Positions 47,299 to 58,919 of a stretch of 64,000 nt of DNA are shown here, one piece after another; the first letter of the stretch is position 1; every line of letters starts with the position of its first letter. The notes beneath the pieces were generated by a model. The model was not told where the DNA came from, did no database searches, and saw only the letters and a program-made list of their open reading frames with translations. The translations under genes were made by a program, and so were the position numbers. The DNA comes from Adiantum capillus-veneris (lineage: Eukaryota; Streptophyta; Polypodiopsida; Polypodiales; Pteridaceae), in contig CM043955.1 of the NCBI GenBank assembly GCA_014529385.2, positions 136,286,108 to 136,350,107 of the forward strand. Reading direction: 5' to 3'.

Positions 47299-48957
47299 GT
47301 GCAAGATACTACTATTGCTTTGGAGAGGGCAGAGTCCTATAGTCAGACACTAAGACACTCTGTAAGAGTATTATGTGCGCCCAAGCGGTTTGAGCCTGGT
47401 ATACACCACACTTTGGTCACTGACAGTGGAGAGCCAACCTGCTACAAAGAAGTTATACAAATGGACGATAATGTTAAGTGGGAGCAAGCTATGCAATCAG
47501 AATACAATTCGATTGTGGCTAATGAGACATGGGATTTGGTTGAATTACCAAAAGGAAAAAATGCTTTACCTTGCAAGTTGATATACAAGAAGAAGTATAC
47601 GGCGGAAGATCCCAAGCCTACGTACAAGGATCGTCTAGTTACCAAGGGTTTCAAGCAGCAAAAAGGTGTGGATTTCGATAATATTTTCTCTCCAGTAGTC
47701 AAGATGTATACACTTCGCATTGTGCTTGGCTTGGTTGCTATCCAGGACATGGAACTTTTCCAAATGGACGTGAACACAACATTTATTCACAAGGATCTAG
47801 ATGAAGATGTCAACATGAAACAACCAGAGGGTTTTGTATGTGAAACCCAAAAGCCAACAAGGGAAAAATTGGTTTGTAGACTTAAAAAGGCACTCTATGG
47901 CCTCAAGCAAGGTTCAAGGCAATGGTATCAAAATTCAACAAATTCATGGAGTCTCAGGGTTACATAAGAAGTCAAGAGGATCACTCCTTATACACAAAGA
48001 GGTTGAACAATGGTTCTTTAATCATCTTGATCTTGTATGTAGATGATATGCTTATTGCAGGCAAATCAATTGATGAGATCAATCAGTTGAAAAAGATGCT
48101 AAGCACTCAGTTTTCCATGAAAGATTTGGGAAATGCCAATCACTTTCTTGGTATGCAAATCAAGAGAGACATGCAACGTGGAATTCTTGAATTATCTAAA
48201 GAAAAGTACATCCACAAAGTCTTGCAACGCTTTAGTATGCAGGGGGGGGAAGTCACTGAGTACCCCAATGCAAGCATACTCCAAACTTAGCAAGAAAGAT
48301 TCTCCTAAGACAGTTGTTGAGAAAGAGGAAATGACAAAAGTGCCATATTCTTCAGCAGTTGGCAATTTGACGTACGCTATGGTAGCCACAAGACCAGACA
48401 TTGCACATGCAGTGGGAGTGGTTAGTAGGTACATGGCAAACCCTGGCAAGAAGCATTGGGAAGCAGTGAAGAAAATCCTCAGATACTTAAAGGGTACAAC
48501 TAGCAAGTGTTTACGCTTCGGAAACAGCGATGCATCTATTGTAGGCTACACGGATGCAGATTATGCGGGTTGCGTGGATCGTAGAAGATCCACATCTAGC
48601 TATGTGTTCATGTTTGTTGGAGAAACTATCTCTTGGAGATCGTGTCTCCAAGACTGCATGTCTTCATCTACCATTGAGGCAGAATATGTTTTTGCGTCTG
48701 ACGCAAGCAAGGAAGCCATACGGTTAGCTTGTCTAGTAGGAGATTTGGGCAATCACGAGGTTCCAGGTATGCATTGTGATAGTCAGAGTACCATTGCTTT
48801 GGCAAAGAATCCGATGTTTCACTCAAAGTCAAAACACATAGAGGTCAGATACCATGTCATACGAGATGCATTGGCTGGCAAGCCCATCGAGCGTGTCAAG
48901 GTTCACACTAACGACAACCCCGCAGATGCTCTCACGAAGAGTTTAGCCTCGGAGTGA
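47299..48957 (+). pseudogene. copia-2 reverse transcriptase and RNase H
   Basis: Begins with the linker 'LRHSVRVLCAPKRFEPG', then RT: 'WEQAMQSEYNSI', 'ETWDLVELPKGKNAL', 'YKDRLVTKGFKQQKGVDF', 'KKALYGLKQGSRQWYQ', and in another frame 'LYVDDMLIAGKS' (YVDD catalytic box), then RNase H in the first frame: 'VGYTDADYAGCVDRRRSTSS', 'SSSTIEAEYVFASDASKEA' and 'KHIEVRYHVIRD', ending at 48,957. Only two frameshifts (about 47,930 and at the G run 48,242-48,248) break it, so it is a fairly young copy. Confidence 0.9.
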
Positions 48958-49075
48958 TTTACACATTGCATAGAACTTATGGGTGTAGGATGAAGCCTAG
49001 AGATGCTTCATCAACTTTGTATAGACTAACTATAATGATGCCACTATTGGCCACCATGACCTTCAAGTGGGAGGT

Positions 49076-49292
49076 TGTTGGGATGTAGGCCAGGTGGCCG
49101 TGGGAAACCACCCTTACACTTTCTTTTTCCTAATCAATATAGGGAGAGAAAGTAAGAGAGTTGACTTACTCTCCCACTTTCCACTCCACTAACCCAACTC
49201 CTTGTCTCTGTGTATCATCCCCTTCCCCAATTCTCTTCTCCCCTCTCTTGCATGCTTCCCTCTCTTGCACACTCCACATTAGTGCCCCACAC
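49076..49292 (+). repeat. copia-2 3' LTR
   Basis: Starts TGTTGGGATGTAGGCC after the polypurine tract; the right end is estimated from where LINE-D homology begins. Confidence 0.6.
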
Positions 49293-49639
49293 TTACATAT
49301 CAATGAATGCACATTGTAATCCTCTAGTCCGTTAATCCTTTGTGCATCATGCTCCCAAGTTTCAACAGAGAAGTATAACATCGTATTTTCTTGTTAGTTC
49401 ATCAATGCCAACCCCCGCATTCCATGGGTATCCATTACAATTCCAAAATCATACTTTCAATTGTAACTCGGCCTCATAGGTTGCGCATTCCTATTTGCTC
49501 GAGGGACTTACCTCCTCCTTGGACACACACTCTTCATGAGAGATCTCCTTGTTTTTCTTATTCCTCTCCTCATATGCCTTGCGACACATATTTTGTTGCT
49601 TAATAGTACGATCTTCACTTACAAAAAAATTTGTATCAC

Positions 49640-50519
49640 TCAAATAGATCCAACGATTATCAAAGATAATCTTTCATTTGCTCTCATCCGGCATGGTGCA
49701 TACAATTGGCCATTCTCCCAAGTGAGGAGCTCCTTGCTTACCCACTCTATGTGCTCCTTAAACCATAACTCTTGACATGATTTGAAGAAATCTTCGATAA
49801 CAATGGCAACAGAAGGAGGTGTCTCTAGCTTCTCTTTGGAAATTCCACGATTAACAATGTTCTTCAATAACATTGTTATTGAACAAATCTTCAATAACAA
49901 TGGCAACAAAAGGAGGTGTCTCTAATTTCTCTTTGGGAATTCCACGAATAACAATGTTCTTGGAACGTCGCTCCCATTCCTTCAACTCCTGTACATCCAC
50001 ATTCTCAACATTCTTTGTTAGCTTGCATGAGGGAGGAATTAGGAACCACATTGTTACCACATACATCAGCCCAAGACTTGTTTTTGCATACATTTATCAT
50101 GTTGCATACATCTCAGCTCATGGTATCAAATTTCTCTGCTTCAATACATGGTCATGTTCTACCTTGCTCATGTGTACCTTCAAAGCATTCAAGTCCACAA
50201 GAGAGCGTTTACATTCCTTGAATTCCTCTTCAAGTTGCATCAAACATGTTGTTTGCATCTCAAGTGTCCTCTTGAGATTCTCACTCTTAACCACAAGAAC
50301 CCTTAGCGTGTTATTCTCCATTTCAAGTGTCCGTAAGTCTTCACCTTGTTTGTTTATGGTCTCTTGCAATGATACCAAGTATGCCATGATCATGGTTTCC
50401 GACGTCGTTGGTTGAGTGGTTGTGTTGCTATCTCCACACTTAGGAGATTTTGGATCATTCTCTACAATGGGTGTCGACCTTGTTGAAGAAGAAGAACCCT
50501 TGCGAGTGCATGAAGACAT
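49640..50519 (-). pseudogene. LINE-D ORF1
   Basis: Three frames joined by frameshifts: 50,519-50,118 (133 codons, coiled coil), 50,093-49,851 and 49,909-49,640. A 98 bp segment encoding 'KNIV.RGI.KEKLETPP' is tandemly duplicated (49,793 and 49,891 on the plus strand). It would be a LINE RNA-binding protein. Confidence 0.7.
49793..49965. repeat. 98 bp tandem duplication in LINE-D ORF1
   Basis: TTCGATAACAATGGCAACAG at 49,793 and TTCAATAACAATGGCAACAA at 49,891 begin matching blocks of at least 72 bp. Confidence 0.88.
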
Positions 50520-50603
50520 TGTATGTAAAATAAGAGATTAGAGTCAACTTCCTCGAACCTATTCACTTCAGAAATGCTCCTGCAAAAATGCCTTCCATAA
50601 TTT

Positions 50604-50607
<4 letters not shown>

Positions 50608-50642
<35 letters not shown>
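50608..50642. repeat. (GA)n tract at the LINE-D inversion junction
   Basis: About 17 GA units between the 5' end of the inverted part and the start of the plus-strand part. Confidence 0.95.
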
Positions 50643-50644
<2 letters not shown>

Positions 50645-50673
50645 TACGCTACTTGCACCTGCAAAACAATTTC

Positions 50674-53455
50674 TTGTTGAAACTTGGGAGCATGATACAC
50701 AAAAGATTAACGGCTTGGAGGATTACAATGTACATTCATTGATGTGGTCAAAGAATCTCAAGCAACGAAGAGGGCAAGGAGGGGTAGCATGTATGGTTAA
50801 GAAAGGATTGGAAGATTTTGTACCAATTGTGAAAGATGACAAGTACAAATGTTATGTATGGCTGAAAATTATGACACCAAAAAGAGCACCCATTTTTGTA
50901 GCAAGTTGCTACATTCCTCATTATGATTCCCCCTTTTATGCTTGCATGGATAGAGATCGGCCATTTTTTGATTTAGAAGAGGACATTGCTTATTTCAAAG
51001 GCGAAGGTGATGTTATTGATTTGGAGATATGAATGCTTGCACAAAAACATTGCACAATGATACTCAACAATTTGATATGCCATACATTTCAAGGGAGTTG
51101 GAGGAAGTTCACTTGTATGATCGTACTTCAATGGATGAGAAAGAGCCAGATCACTATGGAAAGTTACTTTTACACATATGTAATAGCACGGATGTGCCGA
51201 TTGCCAATGTTGTATCTTTGTGGAGTGGAACCAATGGATTTACATGTAGGAAACATAAAGGGGATAGTGTGATTGACTATATGCTACTCTCCGAAGCCAT
51301 CATGTATCGCATAAAGAGTTTTATGTTTAGCCAATGGACCTCGGAATCCAACCATCGAACCTTATGTATTGACCTTTCATGTGGAGAAGCAACTAAGCAT
51401 GATAATCTCAGCCAAAGGGAAGAGAAATCATCACTATGTATGGATTTCAAACGGGTACCAATGTACATTGAAATGGTTCAACAAAAGTTATGGATGGCAA
51501 AACTTCAATATGACACACCATTGGAAATTAAATGGAAAGCTTTCAAGAAAGTTATTTGTTCTTGTGCCGAAGAATGCTTTGCCATAAAGCATCTCCATGG
51601 TATCAACAAAGATAGATCACGCAAAAGGTGGTTTGATAAAGAATGTCAAGATGCTCGAAAGTCCTTGATAAAGCTTGCTGCAACTATGGAAAAAGACAAC
51701 TATCAAAGTCATTTGCATACATACAAGGCATTGATTCAAAATAAGAGAAGAAGATGGGAAGTAAAGCAACAACTTTTTCAAGTTCAAGAAAAGGCCCATG
51801 CATGTGGAAGATTTTGGAGAAACTTGAGGCGCAAGCGGGTTGAGAATTTTGGTAACTTGAGTCTTGTGGATATATACACACATTGTAGGCAATTATACAA
51901 GCAAGCAAATGCTGAAAAAATACCATTTTATGGTTCACTCTCATGTATGCCCTCTTTTTTTACTATTGAGGATGTATGCACTGGGCTTGAAAAGTTGGCC
52001 ACTCGCAAAGCAGGAGATCTTCAAGGTATCAAGCCGAAGATGATCAAATGGACATGAGATTTTACCCATGAGTGGATGTTGTGATATGTTCAACCTTGCA
52101 CTTCAACATGGTATGCCTTATGATTGGAGTACTAATTGGGTCAAGCCTTTGCATAAAGGAGGGGATGTAAATAATGTAAACAACTACCACACTATAATGA
52201 TTGGGTCTCTTATGGAAAAGTTGTTTGGGTGCATAATGGAGATGAAATTAAGTGATTGGGCTGAAGAGAATGACAAGCGTGCAAAAGGACAAGCGGGTTT
52301 TTGTCGATGCCATAGCACCATTGATCATCTTGTCACTCTTCGTGTTCTCATGGAGGAAAGTCAATTAAAAGGCAAGCAATTGTATTGTTGTTTTGTGGAC
52401 TTTAAGAAAGCCTTTGATATGATTCCACGTAACAATTTGTGGAGAAGGATAGAAGAACTCCAAGTGCTTGTGGTTCTCGAATCTATGAGAAGGTGATTTG
52501 TCAATTGTGCATGGAAAGAGAAATTTCAAAAAAACTTGTAAGCACTATTGGGGTTAAACAAGGATGTCCGTTGTCACCAACTCTCTTTGGTCTCTGCATC
52601 GATCAATTGGAACAAATGGTACTTGACTTTATGCAAGAAGAAGGCATTGAAGAGGTCACTATTTGCAATGTGGTAATCATGCTTTTGTTATATGCGAATG
52701 ATGTAGTGCTTCTAGCACACACTTTAGAAGATGCACAAAAGCTTATGGTTGTCCTTGAGAACTTTTGCTTGCATAGTGGGCTAATTGTGAATGAATCCAA
52801 AACAAAGGTTATGCTTGTGAAAACCAACCATAAGGAGAAGCATGCATTGTGCACACAATGAGACACTTGAATTTGTTGAGAGCTTTAAGTACCTTGGCCT
52901 TGAGGTTCTGTCCAATCACAAGTGGCATGAATGTGCTATGCATCGTTTGGAAGCGGAAAACAGATCATATTATGCATTTGAGAACATGAGTAATGCGGGA
53001 AACATCAAGTGTTGGGTTCTCAAGAAGTACCTTTTTGATGCATTGGTGACACCGGTTCTTCTTTATGGAGTTGAAGTGTGGGGCAAGAGCATCTCAAAGT
53101 CTACTTGGAAAGAGTTTGAGAATGTCCAATAGCGTTTTCTTACAAACTTTCTCCAAGTTAAGACACAAACACCATATATGCTCCTACTTTTTGAGTTGGA
53201 ATCTCTTCCAATTGAGTGTATGGGCATGGAAAGGGTTGTGGAGTACATGATAAAGATGTGTCAAAACCCCTCACATCAAATTCCTACAATTGCATGGGAA
53301 GCAAGCAAAAAAGTTCAAAAGACGCATAAAAGCAAGATCTTGAGCACGAGATGGATGCAAGACATAAAGAAGTGGTTTGGGAGATGGGATGAATTACACT
53401 TGCTACATATTGACTTCCAAGTGAATGAAGCTTTTCTACAACGCCAATGTATACG
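50674..53455 (+). pseudogene. LINE-D ORF2 (endonuclease, RT), plus-strand part
   Basis: Endonuclease: 'ETWEHDTQKINGLEDYN', 'GQGGVACMVKKGLEDF', 'DSVIDYMLLSEA'. A full linker follows (51,285-52,057), then RT 'GMPYDWSTNWVKPLHKGGDV', 'GQAGFCRCHSTIDHLVTL', 'CCFVDFKKAFDMIPR', 'VKQGCPLSPTLFGL', 'LLLYANDVVLL' (YAND instead of YADD) and 'VNESKTKVMLV'; the thumb and connection continue to 53,455. Frame breaks occur at 51,030, 52,057, about 52,490, 52,861 and 53,132. It ends at the gypsy-2 junction without its CCHC knuckle or tail. Confidence 0.85.
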
Positions 53456-53464
53456 GATACCATC

Positions 53465-54526
53465 TTCAGAGATAATATGACCTAAGTATTGATTCTCTTG
53501 AAGGAAAAATTTACTTTTCTTTTGGTTGAGAAAAAGCTTGTTCTCCCTCAATGCTTGAAAAATCACTTGGAGATGTTGCTTACGTTCCTCCATGGACTTG
53601 GAGTAGATGATGATATCATCAAAGAACACTCCAATGAATTTGCGGTAGGGTCTAAATATTTTCTCCATTAGACAATTGAACGTGGCTGGTGCATTAGTCA
53701 AGCCAAAAGGCATGACTAGATATTCATAAAGACCAAACGTTGTACAAAACATGGTCTTTAGGATATCTTCATCCACTATCCTTATTTGATGATAGCCACT
53801 TTTAAGATCAATCCTGCTGAAGTAGGTAGAGCCTTGTAGCTTATCAAACAGACCTTCTACCCGAGGCACAGAAAATCTGTTTTTGATAGTGATATGGTTT
53901 AGTGCTCGATAGTCCACACATATATGTATGTACCATCCTTCTTTTGTACTAAGAGGACTGGAGAACAAAAGGTAGAGGAGCTAGGCCTCACCATCCCTTT
54001 GTCTACCAATTCATGTACTTGCCTCATGATCTTCTCTTGTTGAGCTTGGGGAACTCGATAAGGGGGCTTGTTAGGGGGTGAGCTTCCTAGTAGGAGCTCA
54101 ATTTGATGGTCATCATCCCCTCGTTTTGGAGGTAAGTCCATAGGGATATCATCGATGAACACATCTTGGAATTCTTTTAGAAAATTAGACAAGCCTAACT
54201 CTTCTTGATTCCTATCGTTTACGTTTGATGAGACATTAGGATCTTTTAGGGATTCTTTGACAAGAATCAGAAACTGAGCTCTTCATTAATTTATCAAAAT
54301 CAAGAGGATTTATAAGTGGTATGGTACGGCCAGACTCACTAGCATCTATATACATGTTCTTTCCCCTATAAGTGAAGTAGATTCTCCTTTCAGGGAACTT
54401 CATGTTGGCAGCCATGCGATTGAACCATGGTGCCCCTAGGATAGCAGCTTCATGTTGGAGAGGAGAGATGAAAAAGTCTTCTTTGTGGACATAGCTTTGG
54501 ACATGAAGCCTCAACTTCCCAATCAA
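53465..54526 (-). pseudogene. gypsy-2 protease end and reverse transcriptase
   Basis: 54,236-54,526 carries the second half of the protease. 53,899-54,192 plus 53,465-53,968 carry the RT with an intact FFDD box at about 53,610-53,600. One frame change near 53,930 and one near 54,235. Confidence 0.8.
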
Positions 54527-55667
54527 GGGAGTAATGGAGGCTCGCTATCCCTTGAAAGCAGTGTCGGCCGTTTTGGCATCTCCCATCTTGAAAGCTTGAA
54601 TTGCCAACTTGGTGACCAACACCGTTGATATGAATTTGTGAGTAGAGCCGGGTCAAAAAAGATGAAGGCATCATGCTCCCTTAACTTTCCCCAAGCATAG
54701 GAGAGAGGTGAACCTTTGCAATGAGCATCCTCTTTTGGAGCTTCGATGGTGGAAGCTCTAGGAGTCTCTTTGCGAGTATTTCTCTCGAGGCAAGAACGAT
54801 AGCCATGTCCTTGCTCCCCACACTTAAAACACTTATGGTCCTTGCAAAAAGCTTCAAGCTCTTCAAGGGAGAGTTTGTTTTTACCTTTGTAAACTCCCTT
54901 CTCCTTGGACCGATTGTTGTTGGAATTGCCTTGGGAAGAATTTTGGGCATTAATTTTCCCCTTTGCATCATTTTTGTCTTTGTTTTCCATGGGCTTGACA
55001 TTTTTTCTAGCCCCTTTTCTTGTTGGAAATTGATGCGCGAAGCAATCGTGTGTGGTGGATTACTTCGGTGTGATAGAACTAGGCCGTTGAGAGTTGACAT
55101 ACTCGGCCATCTCTTCAGGTTATCCTGCACAAAACTGTTGCTTTTGCTCAGCAAAATCTATCTTTTGGAAGAGTAGCCTTGAGATGTAAGTCCCAAAACT
55201 TGTCTACATATTTGCGGATAGACTCATGAGAGAGAAGCTTCAAACTACTCCATTTGGTAAGCACTTTGTCCTTTGCATTGCTTGCAAGGAATTGCTTCAT
55301 GATGGAAACTCATAGAGTTTTCCATGTCTTTGGGGCTTTGCTGTTGCCACAAAGGCTAGCCTACCATTGACGAGCCGATTTCTGGAAGTGCATAGCTACA
55401 TGGCGTAGCTTGGAGGACTCCGTGAAGCCCTCGTCTCCAAAGGCCGCATCAAATTTTCTTAATTCTTCACGAAAGTCAAAACCGTATTTTTCTAGGGCTA
55501 TAGCGGGAATTGGGCTTATTTTAGCTTTCGTTGAAGTAAATTTTTTTTACAACAGTTGTTCCAAATAGTATCAGCGTCTCAATGGTCGAATCTCACTGTC
55601 AGATTCTTTAGAGGGTCATGGATTGCGATCCATGTTCCACTACATCTGGACATGAAATTTTGTCAGT
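54523..55667 (-). pseudogene. gypsy-2 gag (decayed)
   Basis: The capsid part is broken over 55,150-55,560; the Lys/Asn-rich linker and zinc knuckle lie in 54,523-54,990, with a further overlapping frame at 54,681-55,154. It ends by passing into the protease start 'HDAFIFFDPALLTNSYQ', which has lost the DTGST-type motif through a frameshift. Confidence 0.75.
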
Positions 55668-56054
55668 TATATATCCAAACCATGTATAAGTCGTATTTTC
55701 ACTTCTTTTTTAATGTGGAATACTTTGTCGATGGCACCAAAGGTGCCATCATATGTGAGAAAAGAAATACTCTTTCCTTTGTCTTTGAACTTCTTGAGCT
55801 TTTGTGACCTTCGCCATGTAGAGTATGATTTACAATGTTTTTCCCCTCTTGTATTCTCTAGGAGAATAGCAATACCTTTCGTCGGAAGAGGAGGAAGGTG
55901 AAGAAGAAGGAGAAGAGGGTGACCTCTTTCTTGCCTTTTTCTCCCTTTGTTTCCTCTCTTCCCTTTTAGAGTGATGAGGAGAAGGAATGTGGGTTGAACG
56001 TTTCCTCTTGGGAGGAGTTGCCGATCGTCTAGACTGCCGTCTTCGTGGAGCCAC

Positions 56055-56511
56055 ATCCTCAGAGGAACTTAAAGTTTCATTGCTTTCTAGCTCTTTGGAT
56101 TCCTCCTCTCGTATGGGAGAGAGTCTTCTTTTGGGAGTCTCTTCAAGAGGCCTCCTAAGCTCTCTCTCCTCTTGGAGAGGAAGGGAAATCCCATAAGCGC
56201 GAAGTTGCAGAGATCCCCAATTGCTTTGCTATTGATTGCCCTGCACTTGTTGAGGGACGTCCCTGCTCACCCTTCTGCTTTATATTGTAGCACCCCAATT
56301 CCTCTCAAGATTACATCTCCTCAAGAGGGATTGCACATGCCGGGATGCACCGAGCTATGAGATCCACCAAATCTCATCTTGATGCAACTTCTTCTTGCCA
56401 AATCGCGAGCCAGAGCTCGATCCTCAAGCTCCGATAGCTACCATCAAGAGCTCATCAGAGAGGGGAGCATTTTCCGTTGATGTGATCATCGACATGGCTC
56501 TAATACCAATT
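56055..56511 (-). other. gypsy-2 leader and primer binding site
   Basis: No other gene. The minus strand reads TTGGTATTAGAGCC at 56,509-56,496, a one-base variant of the initiator-Met primer site, followed by an untranslated leader to the gag ATG. Confidence 0.7.
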
Positions 56512-57242
56512 TGAAAGAGAGTATGTGTGTGTGTGTGGGGATGCATGTGTGCATGGTGTAGTGCATGAGAGAGAAGAGGGGGAGACGAGTGTGCTGTGTG
56601 TGGGTGGAGCAACACCCAAATTGAGGAGCTCCTTATTCACTATATATGTACATGAATAAGGTAGGGCGTCCGGTCCTGGGCAAAGGCACAACGCCTTTAC
56701 CCCAACATCAATAATGGTCACTGGCTACGATGATGAAATTCTTGGGCCATGGTGTTGATGGACCCTCTAGAGTCTCCTTGTAGCTTGAGGCTACTAGACA
56801 ACATGTCACTTGAACTCCCATAGATCAAGGTTGTTGCATTGCTATTTGTGTCCGCTACTCGAGGTAAGAACCCCACCTCCACCCATTGCACTATTTCTCA
56901 AGGCAGGACACGGGGGACTACAATGTACATAGTGCACCCATTTCTCAAGCAAGGAGTCCATCACCCTCTTGATATGTGGGAGTGGATGTTAAATCCCATG
57001 CACTACATGTTGTGTTGGCATTGGACGACACTTGCTCTAGCTTTGCTATTGTGCATGCTGGCAAGGGTTGGGAGCTCATGCTTACAACAACAGTGGACAA
57101 AGAAGTTGTCCCACACTACTCATGTCTTTTTTATATAGTATATAGATACCTATTAAAATTACCAAAATACCCTTGAAAATTGTGGAAACTTCTAGAATAC
57201 CCTTTAAACCTCAAAATTTTCCAAAATAGTCTATGGTGAAAA
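56512..57242 (-). repeat. Probable gypsy-2 5' LTR
   Basis: It lies directly upstream of the primer site; the minus-strand LTR end is CTCTCTTTCA. A (GT)n run lies at 56,524-56,539. The far end cannot be set because there is no second LTR; it may reach the gypsy-3 LTR at 57,243. Confidence 0.5.
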
Positions 57243-58919
57243 TGTGAGATCCCCAACCCGCCGACACCAAAAGGTGGGATGCGATCCTTGACAGGTCTGT
57301 AGGCCTAATAAAAATCAGAGTCTCTAAACAAGAGAAATCCAGGGATATATTTTTACCATTGACAATGGCTTGGGTTTATAGCCCTAGAAGAAAACCTAGT
57401 CCTATCTCTCAACGAGAACGGGACAACATATTAAAAGTCTAAAAACTATTTTGGCCCTATAACTTCCACAAATTTGGGCTAAGGTATCCTCAACCAACAC
57501 TTTTTTCCCCCTAACAGATGTGAGGGCACAGCCGCTGGTGAACTCCTCTTCCAATTGGAGAGGTTTACTAAATACTTTTTAGTGCGCGAGAATGGATAGT
57601 TACCTAACTAATCAGGTCCATCCGTCCATGATAGACAACCTTAGTTAATCCCCACTTACCACACCCACACTCACACATGATACTTTGTTATTAATTACTA
57701 CCACGTTCTTAACACGATTAAAATAATGATTCCTTTTATCCTTCACAATAGTAATTCATGAAAACAACCCTTGAAAGCAGTATTGAAAACATTCTTTTAC
57801 AAACAAACATCTTTAGACTTAAGACAAGGTACTGTCAATGTAAAGTATCTCTGACCAGTATTGGCTTGTCTCAAGATCACCTATATAGGGGTGAAAAAAA
57901 TGGCACCCATTCCTTATTCATAAAAACCGGGGTGGAAAAAGACATCACCCAAAATCCGGGCGCCCATACGCCAACCAGTTGCCCATACAACCTGATGGTT
58001 CCTCTAGGATAAAAACGATGTCCTAAGTAGTATCCACAAACATACATGCATGGGGTAAACTAGACTCCACGTACACGCAAGTAACCGACTCATCCATGGC
58101 TAACTTGCGATCGTTACTCATCACCTAGTAAAAATATTCCAAGGAATTAGAGATGTCTTGAGACTAGTTGTCTTAAGGATGATCGATCATTCTTTCCTAG
58201 ATCAACCAGTCTTAGCCCAAACAATTCTTTCTTAATTACAAACAATGCTCGTTGGTTTCTTGGAAGTTACCTTCCGTTTTCGGCCAATTATTCCTTTTTT
58301 GATTCCTACTCACTCCTTACATATGCAATGTTAACTTATAAAAGAACTTAAACTATTTAAAAACTTAGTTGATTTAATGGAAAGCCCACTTGGGACCGAT
58401 CAACCATCTGTTGTTGCGCTGGCGCCTGAAGACTCTCCTCCGTAGGCCTACTACTAGGCCCAGCCTCAATGTCATGGGACTCCCTAGTCCTCTTGTGAGT
58501 TGTATCTTCCTCATTGGACTAAGGATTTCACCGGGTCCTCTTCAGAGCCATAGTGATAGCTTTATAAAAGGATACTTAATCGATTAGAGAATTAATTGAA
58601 TAATCTCTCTTATTTCTTTTTCCCGAAAATAGGGATTTTTGGACTTAGTAAATATCTTCGATAAATATCTGGGTGAGATATTTTGACCTTAACTTTCTGG
58701 TAGTATTATTGTGCTACCATAATTATCCTATAGTTGTTGAACATATTTTACTAATTTCCCTATTTAATTTCTCTTAAAAAATACACTAATTTAACTTTAG
58801 TAATTTATGAATTATTGATCTGATTGTGGGATATTTATCCTAGGTGTATTTTGATGTATTATAACCTTGTTAATTATTTTGCTAACTTATAAATTTATTT
58901 ATTAATTTTTCTTCTCAAT

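Larger units (their letters stand above)
47286..49295 (+). mobile_element. Ty1/copia 3' half with 3' LTR (copia-2)
   Basis: RT and RNase H coding, polypurine tract 49,065-49,074 (AAGTGGGAGG) and 3' LTR from TGTTGGGATG at 49,076. Gag, protease and integrase are missing; the 5' side abuts LINE-C. The LTR end near 49,292 abuts the inverted part of LINE-D. Confidence 0.85.
49296..50520 (-). mobile_element. LINE-D, inverted 5' part (ORF1 and start of ORF2)
   Basis: On the minus strand: ORF1 from 50,519 (N-terminal coiled coil with 'LRTLEMENNTLRVLVVKSEN', 50,118-50,519), then 'RRSKNIVIRGIPKEKLETPP' (RRM-like), then a C-terminal 'NFFVSEDRTIKQQNMCRKAY' pattern near 49,640-49,580, then the start of ORF2 'YDVILL' / 'VETWEHDAQRINGLEDYN' ending near 49,296. 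Its last 73 bp are repeated, in opposite orientation, as the start of the plus-strand LINE-D part (50,674-50,746). Confidence 0.78.
53455..56054 (-). mobile_element. Ty3/gypsy remnant (gypsy-2), gag to RT
   Basis: Same family as gypsy-1. Minus strand: gag N-terminus 'MAPRRRQSRRSATPPKRKR' (56,054), CCHC knuckle CFKCGEQGHGYRSC (about 54,825), protease 'AAILGAPWFNRMAANMKFPE', RT 'ELLLGSSPPNKPPYRVP', '[18 protein letters not shown]' and 'GVFFDDIIIYSKSMEE', and 'NQYLGHIISEDGI', where it stops abruptly at LINE-D. RNase H and integrase are absent. Several frameshifts. Confidence 0.88.

Noticed and set aside
50118-50519. Stand-alone coiled-coil host gene on the minus strand
   Set aside because: It is followed in order by an RRM-like segment, an ORF1-type C-terminus and the start of a LINE endonuclease, so it is LINE ORF1.
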